Both the position numbers and the translations under genes were made by a program. The notes under the pieces are model-generated. The model did no database searches. It had not been told where the DNA came from and worked only from the letters and a program-made list of their open reading frames with translations. Below are positions 26,070 through 34,794 of a stretch of DNA of 64,000 bases, in pieces; the first letter of the stretch is position 1, and each line of letters opens with the position of its first letter. Source of the DNA: Paenibacillus pinisoli (GTDB lineage Bacteria > Bacillota > Bacilli > Paenibacillales > Paenibacillaceae); assembly GCF_003605435.1 (NCBI RefSeq), contig NZ_QXQB01000001.1, positions 1,426,001 to 1,490,000 on the forward strand, given 5' to 3'.

Positions 26070-26924
26070 TTAAATATCGATTCGCATGATGCGGTCCATG
26101 ATCCAAAAGCATACGAGCAGCAATAACAGCAGTACTGTCATAATGACGCAGCCCAATCCGCTGTACAGCGGTTTCATATAGTCGGAAGCCGCCGTTCCCA
26201 GAAAAGCCAGAAACACAAAAGGCATAGCCATCATAATGCGAGATTCGAAGCGCTTCTGGGCGAGCAAGATCTTAATATCCCCTTCCACGGTCAGCTTGTC
26301 GCCAATAATAGTCGACGTGCGCCGCATCACCTCAAGCAGATCGCCTCCTGAGCGCTTGCAAGTCGATAAGGCGTCAACAAATTGAGTGATTTCATCGATA
26401 CGCGCCCTATCAGCTAAATCCCGCAGCGCTCCCTCTAACGGCTCGAAATTGTCCAGCCTGTGAATTAGAATACCGATCTCCTTCAGCATATCCGTCCCTT
26501 CATCGGAGTAAAGCAGCTTCATATCCTCCAGCACTCCGCGAAACGCGTTTTCCAAAGAACGCCCAGCCGCAAGCGAAGATGTTAATGAGAACAAAGCTTC
26601 CTTGAACTGCAGCTTCAGGCGATACCTGCGCGCTTCAAGCAGCGAGCGCCGCCTCCATCTGGGAGCAGCTGCTCCTAACAATGACAAAAGGAGTGACAGA
26701 GCGACAGAATGATAGAAAAGATAGGTCACGCCAAACAAAACGGCATAGCCTGCCGTTACAGAGAAAATCAGCTCCCTGCGGCACAGAATATATTCCGTAT
26801 AACGCGGAAGACGAAGCGGATCAGCTGAAAAGTTCCATATCCCTTCCCAGCCCATCCATTCCGTTAGGCGGCTCAGGGAGCCCTTGCTCTTGCGCGCATG
26901 AAGCGCCTTACCCGCTCCGCCCAT
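26070..26924 (-). CDS. tadB: TadB-like type II secretion F-family membrane protein
   Basis: This 284-residue protein has two N-terminal helices (LIFSVTAGYAVLFGVTYLFY and a following one), a GspF-type cytoplasmic domain (LQFKEALFSLTSSLAAGRSL, ENAFRGVLEDM, DEITQFVDALSTCKRSGGDL, LEVMRRTSTII), and C-terminal helices. It is the first half of the assembly platform and transmits ATPase motion to pilin insertion. The ATG follows AAGGAGATCGCGA and overlaps the tadA 3' end by 17 bases. Confidence 0.9.
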   Translation of the reverse strand: MGGAGKALHARKSKGSLSRLTEWMGWEGIWNFSADPLRLPRYTEYILCRRELIFSVTAGYAVLFGVTYLFYHSVALSLLLSLLGAAAPRWRRRSLLEARRYRLKLQFKEALFSLTSSLAAGRSLENAFRGVLEDMKLLYSDEGTDMLKEIGILIHRLDNFEPLEGALRDLADRARIDEITQFVDALSTCKRSGGDLLEVMRRTSTIIGDKLTVEGDIKILLAQKRFESRIMMAMPFVFLAFLGTAASDYMKPLYSGLGCVIMTVLLLLLLVCFWIMDRIMRIDI

Positions 26925-28143
26925 TCGCGATCTCCTTTCCGGCCATGCGGAGCTTATCCGTTCGGCTTAGTTCACCTACGCGCTCTAGAGCGCCAATCAT
27001 ACGGCCATGGCTTTCTCCAGCCTCCCGGAACCGGAACAAAGGATTAAGCTTGACTTCTCCTTGCTCGACCCCTGTTATTTCGGAAATTTCGGCAACTCTC
27101 CGGGACCGGTCGCGGTAACGCGACAAGTGGATCATAATGTCGATTGCCGATGCAATCTGGCCCCGAATAACATGAAGGGGCAGCTCTGCCGCACTTAGAA
27201 CCATCGTCTCCAGACGGCTGATCATATCCTGGCAATGATTCGAATGACCTGTAGATATGGAGCCTTCATGCCCCGTGTTCATCGCTTGCAGCATATCCAG
27301 CGCCTCCCCGCCCCGCACCTCTCCGACCACAATCCGGTTAGGGCGCATCCGCAGGGAAGCTCGAATTAAATCGCGAATCGAAATCTCCCCTTTCCCTTCC
27401 GTATTCGCATTCCTGGTCTCCAGAGATACCAGATTGGGGACCGTACGGATTTGCAGCTCTGCAGAATCCTCGATGGTAATGATGCGCTCATCGGAAGGGA
27501 TGAACTGGGACAACGCATTAAGAAATGTCGTTTTGCCCGTTCCCGTACCGCCGCTGATGAACATATTGTATTTGGCTTCTACCAGCTCTTGCAGAAACTG
27601 GGCCGCTTCCGCCGACAACGATTGAAGCTCGATCAGCTTGTCCATCGTCATCGGCTTATCCGGGAATTTCCGTATGGTCATGCAGGGTCCCTTCAGAGCT
27701 ACCGGAGGCAGGACAATATGGACACGCGAGCCATCCTTTAACCTGGCATCCACGATCGGCGATGACTCATTCACGACCCGGTTCACTCCGGCAACGACCG
27801 ACTGAACGAGATCCTCCAGTCTCTCCCTGCTCTCGAACGCTCCCGGCATTAACGTCAGGACGCCATGCCGCTCCACGTATACCTCCGTATGGCTGTTAAT
27901 CATAATCTCGCTTACGGCAGGATCATCCATTAACGGCTGCAGGACATCCATGCCTCTGAAGGAGTGGTAGAGCCTTCTCACAAGCTTAACCTTGTCGCTG
28001 GCTGTCATCGGATTCCGCTCGCACCACTCGAATACGGCCGCTTCCGTCTTGCTCATTAATTCCGTATCCGACATAGAGTCGCGAAAGTCAATCTCATCCC
28101 GTATCTTGCTGCGAAGCGTATAGATCAGTTCATCCGACAGCAT
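26908..28143 (-). CDS. tadA: TadA/CpaF pilus assembly ATPase
   Basis: This 411-residue secretion ATPase energises pilus assembly at the cytoplasmic membrane. Motifs: the N-terminal DPAVSEIMINSHTEVYVERH, Walker A GGTGTGKTTFLN near residue 200, the Asp box ITIEDSAELQ, the Walker B and His-box region IVVGEVRGGEALDMLQAMNT and GHEGSISTGHSN. The length is typical of CpaF. It overlaps the tadZ 3' end by 14 bases. Confidence 0.95.
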   Translation of the reverse strand: MLSDELIYTLRSKIRDEIDFRDSMSDTELMSKTEAAVFEWCERNPMTASDKVKLVRRLYHSFRGMDVLQPLMDDPAVSEIMINSHTEVYVERHGVLTLMPGAFESRERLEDLVQSVVAGVNRVVNESSPIVDARLKDGSRVHIVLPPVALKGPCMTIRKFPDKPMTMDKLIELQSLSAEAAQFLQELVEAKYNMFISGGTGTGKTTFLNALSQFIPSDERIITIEDSAELQIRTVPNLVSLETRNANTEGKGEISIRDLIRASLRMRPNRIVVGEVRGGEALDMLQAMNTGHEGSISTGHSNHCQDMISRLETMVLSAAELPLHVIRGQIASAIDIMIHLSRYRDRSRRVAEISEITGVEQGEVKLNPLFRFREAGESHGRMIGALERVGELSRTDKLRMAGKEIANGRSG

Positions 28144-29281
28144 GGATACGGGATTCCTCGCTTTCGCCTAGCAAATAGGCGCACAGCCGGTCAACCGCAG
28201 CGCGATATAATGAGGATGACCATACCGGGTGAAGCTCTCCGCGGCGCCATTCCCTCACAAGCGGCAGCGCTATAGGCGCGAGGGCAGCTTCTACAGCAGG
28301 AAGCGGGTTCCCAAGCTCCGAATTTATGCCGCTTAATACGACCTCTGAACATGCCGCAATTCTCCCGAACGTCTCGCCGTACTTCTGCCTGCCGTAATGC
28401 AGCATCTGCGATTGCTTCGCAAGCGCGGACCGTTCCTCCGATACAATCCACAAATTCCGGTCCGCACGCATGAGCAATTCATAATGAAGCTCATCCATTC
28501 CGTCATCCATATCCACGATAACCCCGTCATAGCAACCGCTCTTCACGATCGAATCGACCATCCCCGCTGCATCCGCAGGAAGCAGCGTTGCCCGGTCCTC
28601 CTGATTGCGGAAACCGTAAAGATAGTCGCACTTCAGCTGCGGGTGAAACTTCCGGTGCTGCGCGAGCCAAGACGTATGGGACGATGAGCCTGACTTTATG
28701 GCATAAAGCAGCTCCGAGAGTCCCTCTCCCTCCCACCCGGCATCTCCTCCCGGCTGCAGCCAAAGCCCGGAAGTATTCCACTTCTCTAAATTAAGATAAA
28801 GCATTCGAAGTCCGCGGGCGCTTGCCACACCTGCCAGATGAAGAGCAAGCGTCGTCTTGCCCACGCCGCCTGATGCGGAATGAACGGTCAGCACCAGCGC
28901 TCCCTTGCCGTTCGTATTCGGAGCAAGTCCTTTTACCGGCTTACGGCAAAGCCCCTCGAACTGATCCGTAATCCCTTGCAGCAGCAACGGCAGCGCTTGA
29001 AATTGCAGGAGCTCGAACTGACCGTCCGCCTCTCCTAATCTCGCAACCAGCGCGATGGCCGGAATATGAGACAGCTCCGGCTGAAGCTCCCGCAGCAGAT
29101 CCGTCTCCGCCGCTATGAGATCAATGCCGTAGCCTTGCTTCACGAATTGCTTGCACGCATCAGGGTGCGTAAAAGCGGATACCTGCCAGCGATCGCCGAA
29201 TGAGCTGCCGCGAATATAATCGGCGATTCTTCTCGTATACTCCTTCTCCTTGACCACAATAGCGAGCTGATGTCTTCTCAA
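28130..29281 (-). CDS. tadZ: TadZ/CpaE-like pilus localisation ATPase
   Basis: This 383-residue protein has an N-terminal receiver-like domain without the full phosphorylation pocket. A MinD/ParA-type ATPase domain follows, with the deviant Walker A HSASGGVGKTTLALHLAGVA near residue 139 and GVIVDMDDGMDE as Walker B region. TadZ proteins mark the assembly site in the cell. The frame is open upstream to 29341, but GGAGGACAAGCA precedes a TTG at 29281, which I take as the start (LRRHQLAIVVKEKE). It heads the pilus operon. Confidence 0.88.
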   Translation of the reverse strand: MRRHQLAIVVKEKEYTRRIADYIRGSSFGDRWQVSAFTHPDACKQFVKQGYGIDLIAAETDLLRELQPELSHIPAIALVARLGEADGQFELLQFQALPLLLQGITDQFEGLCRKPVKGLAPNTNGKGALVLTVHSASGGVGKTTLALHLAGVASARGLRMLYLNLEKWNTSGLWLQPGGDAGWEGEGLSELLYAIKSGSSSHTSWLAQHRKFHPQLKCDYLYGFRNQEDRATLLPADAAGMVDSIVKSGCYDGVIVDMDDGMDELHYELLMRADRNLWIVSEERSALAKQSQMLHYGRQKYGETFGRIAACSEVVLSGINSELGNPLPAVEAALAPIALPLVREWRRGELHPVWSSSLYRAAVDRLCAYLLGESEESRIHAVG

Positions 29282-29338
29282 TGCTTGTCCTCCCTCCATT
29301 TGTTGACCACAGCCTTTCAAAATGCGCCTGAACGCACG

Positions 29339-29387
29339 CAAAAAAGCACCGCAAAGGGCGCAACTAGCGCAGCCCTATACGGTGCTT
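29339..29387 (-). terminator. Intrinsic terminator after ndk
   Basis: AAGCACCG pairs with CGGTGCTT, with an inner GGGC/GCCC stem, and the minus strand runs on into TTTTTT. It separates ndk from the pilus operon. Confidence 0.8.
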
Positions 29388-29449
29388 CCGTGGTTTCTTA
29401 TTGACTTGTTATCGAATTTACCATAACTTGTCTGAACCGTCAACCATTC

Positions 29450-29848
29450 TTAGTGGAAATACAATCCAATCTCTCTCTCCGCATTTTCAGGGGAATCGGA
29501 GCCGTGGATGATGTTGCTGGCCACATCCGTTGCATAGTCGCCTCTGATTGTCCCTGCAATTGCGTCCGTTGGATTGGTTGCGCCGATAATAGAGCGGGCA
29601 TTCTGAACGGCATCCTTGCCCTCCAGGACCATAGCGAATACCGGACCCGACGTGATGAAATCAACCAGCTCTCCGAAAAATGGCTTTGAATTAAGATGCT
29701 CATAATGGGATTCCGCCAACTGACGGTCAAGCTGCGTCAGCTTCGCATCCTTAATCGTAAACCCTTTCTCTTCAAATCTGGCAACAATTCGGCCGACCAA
29801 GCCGCGAGATACTCCATCAGGTTTTACCATTACAAATGTTTTTTCCAT
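29450..29848 (-). CDS. ndk: Nucleoside-diphosphate kinase, short form
   Basis: This enzyme balances nucleoside di- and triphosphates by a phosphohistidine intermediate. Seen are [68 protein letters not shown] and the catalytic [20 protein letters not shown]. The protein is 132 residues and ends at GLYFH, where most Firmicute Ndk proteins continue for about 15 more residues. All catalytic residues are present, so it should be active. The ATG follows GGAGGGTTCAAAC and a terminator follows the gene. Confidence 0.95.
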   Translation of the reverse strand: MEKTFVMVKPDGVSRGLVGRIVARFEEKGFTIKDAKLTQLDRQLAESHYEHLNSKPFFGELVDFITSGPVFAMVLEGKDAVQNARSIIGATNPTDAIAGTIRGDYATDVASNIIHGSDSPENAEREIGLYFH

Positions 29849-29883
29849 GTTTGAACCCTCCGTCTATATATAGGTATAGCCAA

Positions 29884-30684
29884 TTATTTGTTCAACCATT
29901 CCATAATGATACCCGCTGTTTCTTCAATTGCGCGATTCGTCACGTCGATGACCGGACAATTCAGGCCGGCCATCACTGAAGCCGCATAATCAAGCTCCGC
30001 CTGAATACGTTCCTGATTGGCATATTGCGCGGAAGAAGGCAAGCCCAACGTCTTAAGCCGTTCGGAGCGAATCTCCAGCAGATGCTCCGGCTGCATAGTA
30101 AGACCAACAATCAGTCGCCCCGGCTCTTGCTTCAGCTCTTCCGGCGGATTCACCTCCGGCATAAGCGGCAAGTTGGCGACTTTGATTCCTTTGTGCGACA
30201 GGAAGATGCTGAGCGGCGTCTTCGACGTGCGGGACACGCCGATCAAGACGACCTGCGCTTGCACCAATCCCCTCGCATCCTTGCCGTCATCATATTTGAC
30301 CGCGAATTCAATCGCTTCAATCCGGCGATGGTACGCCTCGTCGATGGAATGCAGAAGTCCGGGCTCCCGCTTGGGGAAGCTCCCGAACGTATCGACGAAC
30401 GCTTGCATCATCGGCCCCATGACATCCACTGCCCGTACTCCGCGCCGTACCGACTCCTCTCTCATCCATTCCCGAAGCTCCGGCTGCACCAGCGTATAGC
30501 TGATAAAACTGCCCGTCTCGGCAGCCTCGGCCACAATGCGAGCGATTTCATCTTCGGTCCGAAGATGGCTGTAGCGCTTGATCTTCACATCTTCGGAGGC
30601 AAATTGCCTAAGCGTCGCTTTGGCTACCGCCTCCGCCGTCTCTCCGACCGCGTCGGAGCAGACATAAATATATGGCTGTGTCAT
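29884..30684 (-). CDS. ppsR: Pyruvate phosphate dikinase / PEP synthase regulatory protein
   Basis: This 266-residue bifunctional enzyme, an ADP-dependent kinase and phosphorylase of the DUF299 family (B. subtilis YqfL), switches PEP-forming dikinases off and on. Visible are VCSDAVGETAEAVAKATLRQ, VVLIGVSRTSKTPLSIFLSH (P-loop-like) and KVANLPLMPEVNPPEEL. The frame opens further upstream, but the ATG at 30684 (MTQPYIYV) follows GGGGGACTAGGGATT and overlaps the CcpN gene stop by a few bases. The pair CcpN-YqfL is the same as in B. subtilis and supports a role in gluconeogenesis control. The target enzyme is not in this window. Confidence 0.94.
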   Translation of the reverse strand: MTQPYIYVCSDAVGETAEAVAKATLRQFASEDVKIKRYSHLRTEDEIARIVAEAAETGSFISYTLVQPELREWMREESVRRGVRAVDVMGPMMQAFVDTFGSFPKREPGLLHSIDEAYHRRIEAIEFAVKYDDGKDARGLVQAQVVLIGVSRTSKTPLSIFLSHKGIKVANLPLMPEVNPPEELKQEPGRLIVGLTMQPEHLLEIRSERLKTLGLPSSAQYANQERIQAELDYAASVMAGLNCPVIDVTNRAIEETAGIIMEWLNK

Positions 30685-30689
30685 AATCC

Positions 30690-31337
30690 CTAGTCCCCCA
30701 ATTCCTGAGCTGTCGCAATATCTGCCATAAGCGAGACGATGTTGGATTTCGACACCCATCCCGTTACAATCGGAGGAACTCCCGGCTCTTCTTCAGGCAC
30801 GATAACCGGTATGCAGTCCACCTGCTGCTGCGACAGTTTGCTGATCGCCTCCATGACGGATTCGTCAGGAGTCAGCGTAACCACGTTGGGATACCGGGTC
30901 ATGACCATGCTGACGGGAATCGTCGCGGCGCCCGAATTTCCTAACGTAATCTTGAGCAAATCCTTTGGCGTGATGATGCCTGCAAAACGCTTGTCCTCAT
31001 TGACGACAATCAGCGTATTCGCATTCTCCATGAAGAGCGTAATGACGGCGTCGTGAACCGACAGCGTATCCGGGATATTGACCGGCACGCCCTGCACTTC
31101 CTTTACCTTCATGCGGTTAAACCGCTGGAGCGGCTCATGGCTCGCACGGAACGTATTGCCGAGGAAATAACCCACCTTCGGCTTCGCGTCCAGCATGCCG
31201 AGCATCACCAGCAGCGACAGATCCGAACGAAGCGTCGGACGGCTCACTCCCAAATATTCGGCCAGCTGATCGCCCGTTACCGGCGAATGCTTCTTGACCA
31301 GCTCAATGAGCTCCAATTGCCTTGAAGATAGCTGAAT
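30690..31337 (-). CDS. ccpN: CcpN-like repressor, HTH plus CBS domains, probable AUU start
   Basis: An N-terminal winged helix (SSRQLELIELVKKHSPVTGD, then QLAEYLGVSRPTLRSDLSLL) is followed by two CBS domains from about residue 75 to 205, with ITLFMENANTLIVVNEDKRF and CIPVIVPEEEPGVPPIVTGW. The layout and the ppsR neighbour match CcpN of B. subtilis, which represses gluconeogenic genes on glucose. No ATG, GTG or TTG fits the N-terminus. A strong AAAAGAGGGG site lies six bases before an ATT at 31337. The only in-frame canonical start upstream is a TTG at 31427 with no ribosome site. I therefore propose an ATT start, giving 215 residues. Confidence 0.82.
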   Translation of the reverse strand: MQLSSRQLELIELVKKHSPVTGDQLAEYLGVSRPTLRSDLSLLVMLGMLDAKPKVGYFLGNTFRASHEPLQRFNRMKVKEVQGVPVNIPDTLSVHDAVITLFMENANTLIVVNEDKRFAGIITPKDLLKITLGNSGAATIPVSMVMTRYPNVVTLTPDESVMEAISKLSQQQVDCIPVIVPEEEPGVPPIVTGWVSKSNIVSLMADIATAQELGD

Positions 31338-31626
31338 GATGGTCCCCTCTTTTCTTGTATGTGTTTGTTTAAAATATATAGCAGTTCCTGCAGCCTGTTC
31401 GACATCGAATCTGGCATTCAGCCGCAACTTCCGGCGCTCACGCAGCTTCCACTAAGCCCCCGTCCTCATTTTCTGGCTTCATCCCATCTTCTGCAGCGTT
31501 TTGAAAAAACGCATCATCGGAAGCATAAGCTCATCTGCTGAAAAACGGGCTTTTGGAACACACACTATATGACTCATAATCAATGTTTATATGAAAATAT
31601 CTCCTCAAATAAGATATCATATTCAA

Positions 31627-31644
31627 ATATATTGTACAATATAT
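31627..31644. promoter_or_regulatory. Perfect 18-bp palindrome in the gap upstream of ccpN
   Basis: ATATATTGTACAATATAT is its own reverse complement. On the minus strand its TTGTAC can serve as a -35 box, with TATCTT 17 bp further as a weak -10, so it could be an operator embedded in a promoter that reads towards ccpN, about 290 bases away. The gap 31428-31676 holds nothing else I can call. Confidence 0.4.
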
Positions 31645-31676
31645 ACTTGGAACAACGCATTTAGGCTGCTCATAAA

Positions 31677-31715
31677 ATAAAAAAAAGCCCCAATGGTGAG
31701 AATCACCATTGGGGC
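31677..31715 (-). terminator. Perfect intrinsic terminator after pepF
   Basis: GCCCCAATGGTGA pairs perfectly with TCACCATTGGGGC across a three-base loop, and the minus strand runs into TTTTTTTT. Confidence 0.9.
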
Positions 31716-31723
31716 AGCACACA

Positions 31724-33508
31724 TTATTTCTCTTCCGTCATCTCCAGGAACAGACGCACATCCTCTTCCGTCAGCGCAACCGCATCTCTCCAGAAATCCT
31801 GCTCCTCCAGATTAACGCCCAGATGCTTCTGTGCCAGCTGTTCGACCGTCAGACGCCCGGTGTCTCTCAGCAGCGCAACATATTTGGCCGCAAAATCAGA
31901 GCCTTCCTGTAAGGCGCGCGCATATAATCCGGAGCTGAACAGGTAACCGAACGTATACGGGAAATTGTAGAACGGCACATCCGTCAGGTAGAAGTGCAGC
32001 TTCGACGTCCAGAACTGCGGATGCGCTTCGCCAAGCATATCCATGTATGCCTCGCGCTGTGCATCCTCCATCAGCTTATTCAGCTCATCAGCCGTCACAA
32101 GACCTTCCTTGCGCTGCTCATAGAAGCGAGTCTCGAAGAGGAAGCGCGCACGGATATTCATGAAGAAAGCAACAGCACGCTGAATTTTGTCCTCCAGCAG
32201 GCCGAGCTTCTCCTCGTCATCCGCAGCGGCCTTCAGCGCTCTGTCCGATACGATCATCTCGGCGAATGTCGATGCAGTCTCCGCCACGTTCATCGCATAC
32301 TCCTGGGACATGGCTGGCAGGTCATTCATGACATGCTGATGATAAGCATGTCCCAGCTCATGGGCAAGCGTCGAAATATTGGACGCCGTCCCCGAGTACG
32401 TCATGAAGATACGCGTCTGACCGCTCTTAGGGAAGGAGGTGCAGAAGCCGCCGGGACGCTTGTCGGCGCGATCCTCCGCTTCAATCCAGCCCTCCTCGAA
32501 AGCCTTCTCGGAAAACTCCGCAAGCGCAGGATCGAAGGCGCGGAATTGCTCGATAATGAAGCGTGCGCCTTCTGCATAAGAGACGGTTCGCGCAGAGGAG
32601 CCTACCGGCGCTTCTACGTCATGCCAATCCAGCTTCTCAAGGCCGAACAGCTTGGCTTTCCGCTCCAGATAAGGAATAAGCGCCTTCTTGCCCTCCTCAA
32701 TAGCGTCCCACATGGCATTCAGCGTAGCCGCGCTCATCCGGTTAATCGCGAGCGGCTCCTGCAGGACAGAATCCCAGCCGCGATTCTCATACAGCTTGAG
32801 GCGGAAGCCCGCAATCCGGTTAAGCGTATCGGAGCTGAGATCCGTCAGCGAGGACCATACCCGCTCCCACTCGGCAAAGGCTTCCTGGCGCACTGCGCGA
32901 TCGCTCGATGACAGACGGTTGGACATCTGCCCGGCGGACAGCACCTTCTTCTCGCCGGATGCCTCCTCGACATGGAATTCGGCCCGCGATACGATGACAT
33001 TATAGTTGTCGCCCCAGCCATGATAGCCGTCGACCGCCAGGTCGCCAGCCAGCGCCTCAAGCTCCGGCGCCATCTTCAGCTTCGCCTGCTCTCTGCGCTC
33101 GCTCAGGTTGAAAGCGATCGCGGAGAGAGTCTCGTCTTGAAGCAGCTTCTCCCACTCCGCATCCGGAATGCCTCTTAGCACATTATCGTAGCGGGTCATC
33201 GCCGCGGAATATTTTGCGGAGATCGTCTTCACTCTGTCATTCAGCCCGATTGCCGCCTGGTCCCGCACATTCTGCGCGATAAGGCACCCGACAAAGGAAT
33301 CTGATTGCCGCAGGCTCAGCAGCACCTCCTGAGCGATATTCGTCATTTCCTTGATGGATTGTACGTTATGTGTTTCTTCCTTCTTCAACAGCTCATTCAG
33401 GCGCGCAATCCCGCTTTCCATGCCGGCAAGCTCCTGTGCGAACGCCTCTGAAGCCGAGCCTCCGGGGTAAATTGCATCCATATCCCATCGAATTGGATAA
33501 TTGCTCAT
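31724..33508 (-). CDS. pepF: M3 family oligoendopeptidase (PepF-like)
   Basis: This 594-residue cytoplasmic zinc peptidase degrades short peptides. The zinc motif HELGHAYHQH lies near residue 385, followed by NVAETASTFAEMIVSDRAL with the third ligand, and HFYLTDVPFYNFPYTFGYLF near the C-terminus. The N-terminal M3-specific domain has MDAIYPGGSASEAFAQEL. The frame remains open for 77 codons further upstream, but AAGGAGAGTGGCTTTG precedes the ATG at 33508 (MSNYPIRWD), which matches family N-termini. A single gene with its own terminator. Confidence 0.94.
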   Translation of the reverse strand: MSNYPIRWDMDAIYPGGSASEAFAQELAGMESGIARLNELLKKEETHNVQSIKEMTNIAQEVLLSLRQSDSFVGCLIAQNVRDQAAIGLNDRVKTISAKYSAAMTRYDNVLRGIPDAEWEKLLQDETLSAIAFNLSERREQAKLKMAPELEALAGDLAVDGYHGWGDNYNVIVSRAEFHVEEASGEKKVLSAGQMSNRLSSSDRAVRQEAFAEWERVWSSLTDLSSDTLNRIAGFRLKLYENRGWDSVLQEPLAINRMSAATLNAMWDAIEEGKKALIPYLERKAKLFGLEKLDWHDVEAPVGSSARTVSYAEGARFIIEQFRAFDPALAEFSEKAFEEGWIEAEDRADKRPGGFCTSFPKSGQTRIFMTYSGTASNISTLAHELGHAYHQHVMNDLPAMSQEYAMNVAETASTFAEMIVSDRALKAAADDEEKLGLLEDKIQRAVAFFMNIRARFLFETRFYEQRKEGLVTADELNKLMEDAQREAYMDMLGEAHPQFWTSKLHFYLTDVPFYNFPYTFGYLFSSGLYARALQEGSDFAAKYVALLRDTGRLTVEQLAQKHLGVNLEEQDFWRDAVALTEEDVRLFLEMTEEK

Positions 33509-33647
33509 CAAAGCCACTCTCCTTGTTATTGTGATTCGTCCTATGTAAGGCAGCGATGAAAAAACCGAGCGGCAACCGCAAATGATTTGCGAGAAACCTG
33601 CCCGGCGGTGTATAACAGTAGTATATCCTGATTGGAGGAACAACACC

Positions 33648-33812
33648 ATGTCTAAACCATTGCAAATATCGCCCGAGACTGCCATCAAGCTGTCCGAGCA
33701 GCTGAATATTCCGCTGGAGCACTTGATGCACATGCCCAAGCATATCTTGCTTCAGAAGCTGGCTGAGCTGGCCAAAAAAGAAGCCGATGCGTCCGGGGAG
33801 AAGCCGGAATGA
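33648..33812 (+). CDS. yycC: YycC family small protein
   Basis: This 54-residue protein matches YycC: LQISPETAIKLSEQLNIPLE, then HLMHMPKHILLQKLAEL and a charged tail. The function is unknown. The ATG follows GGAGGAACAACACC. The last bases overlap the start of the next gene (ATGA), so the two are coupled. Confidence 0.88.
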   Translation: MSKPLQISPETAIKLSEQLNIPLEHLMHMPKHILLQKLAELAKKEADASGEKPE

Positions 33813-34042
33813 TGATTCCGTTCCAGAACGCATGGCCGTATGAGCGGGTCATGGGAGACCTCTATGTATCCAGCTGTCCCTTCTGCGATACGGACAATGT
33901 TCTGCTTCCCTTGAAGCCGTCGGAGCTGCCAGACATCCAGGACGGCAAGAAGCGGCTCATGGTCTTCCCATGCTGCCGCAACAAAGTAACCATCATCGAC
34001 GCGGATCAAGACTATCTCCTGACGGACGGGCCTCTGCGCTGA
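33809..34042 (+). CDS. Small zinc-ribbon-like protein
   Basis: This 77-residue protein holds a CPFC pair (LYVSSCPFCDTDNVLLPL) and a second pair in MVFPCCRNKVTIID. The spacing suggests a small zinc-binding or knuckle fold. I do not recognise a named family. It follows yycC with a 4-base overlap and a GGGGAG site, so it is very likely expressed with it. Confidence 0.75.
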   Translation: MMIPFQNAWPYERVMGDLYVSSCPFCDTDNVLLPLKPSELPDIQDGKKRLMVFPCCRNKVTIIDADQDYLLTDGPLR

Positions 34043-34069
34043 CAAGCAGCGAAGAGGTCTTCTTGCCCT

Positions 34070-34780
34070 TTATGCGCTGCCAACCCCTTGCGATTTGGAC
34101 ACCAGGCGACCAAGCCGCTCCTCTTCCGCTTCCTGCCGGATGAGCTGCCACTGCTCCCGGCTGGCGCGGATCATGGAGGCGTCCATAATTTTTTTATCGT
34201 TCACGACGCGGGAGAACCACTTCACCGCTTCATTCATCTCTCCGGTGCGCCGGTTTAATTCCCCGATCAAAAACATCAGCTTCGCATTATTGACAGATAC
34301 GCCCTCGAGCTCGAACACGCGGATGTACGCCTCCAGAGCAAACTTCAAGAAACGCTGCTCCTCCGTCTCGTTCTTCTCATAGCGGTACAGCCAAGCAATA
34401 TGATGCAGCAAGCCTGCTATCACGCGATCCTTGGCTCCCGTCACTTGGGCGGTCAGCAGAGCCAGCTTGTAGCTGGCCATTGCCTGCTCCGTCGTCCGCT
34501 CTCCGCTGAAGTCCTGCCCTTTCCAATTCACGCCGATCCGATCATAATAATTTTTCTTCTGAGTGTCATTCAGCTTATCAAAACCGTTCTCCGTCGAAGC
34601 GAACCCGCAGCTTGGACAGATACGGACCACATAATAATCCGGATTGACGCCATTGTCATAATGGCCGCAAAAATCGGTATCCACAGCAGAAGCCCGCTTG
34701 TAGCTCGGGCGGACTCTAGTTGACTGAAATATTGTTTCACAGCAGATGCATGAGATCTTCGACTCGTACAGCGGCTCCAT
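34070..34780 (-). CDS. DUF2225 family protein
   Basis: This 236-residue cytoplasmic protein begins with paired cysteines SCICCETIFQSTRVRPSYKR and further DTDFCGHY and RICPSCGFASTENGF, a likely zinc-binding start, as in DUF2225. The rest is helical with TPR-like repeats (ASYKLALLTAQVTG, FALEAYIRVFELE, GELNRRTGEMNEAVKWFSRV). The role is unknown; a protein-protein interaction function is probable from the repeats. The ATG follows AAGGAGACGTGAAGCC. It is 14 bases downstream of the globin gene. Confidence 0.9.
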   Translation of the reverse strand: MEPLYESKISCICCETIFQSTRVRPSYKRASAVDTDFCGHYDNGVNPDYYVVRICPSCGFASTENGFDKLNDTQKKNYYDRIGVNWKGQDFSGERTTEQAMASYKLALLTAQVTGAKDRVIAGLLHHIAWLYRYEKNETEEQRFLKFALEAYIRVFELEGVSVNNAKLMFLIGELNRRTGEMNEAVKWFSRVVNDKKIMDASMIRASREQWQLIRQEAEEERLGRLVSKSQGVGSA

Positions 34781-34794
34781 GGCTTCACGTCTCC

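Noticed and set aside
31531..31722. 63-codon minus-strand frame in the ccpN/pepF gap
   Set aside because: It starts within the pepF terminator hairpin and has no family-like sequence.
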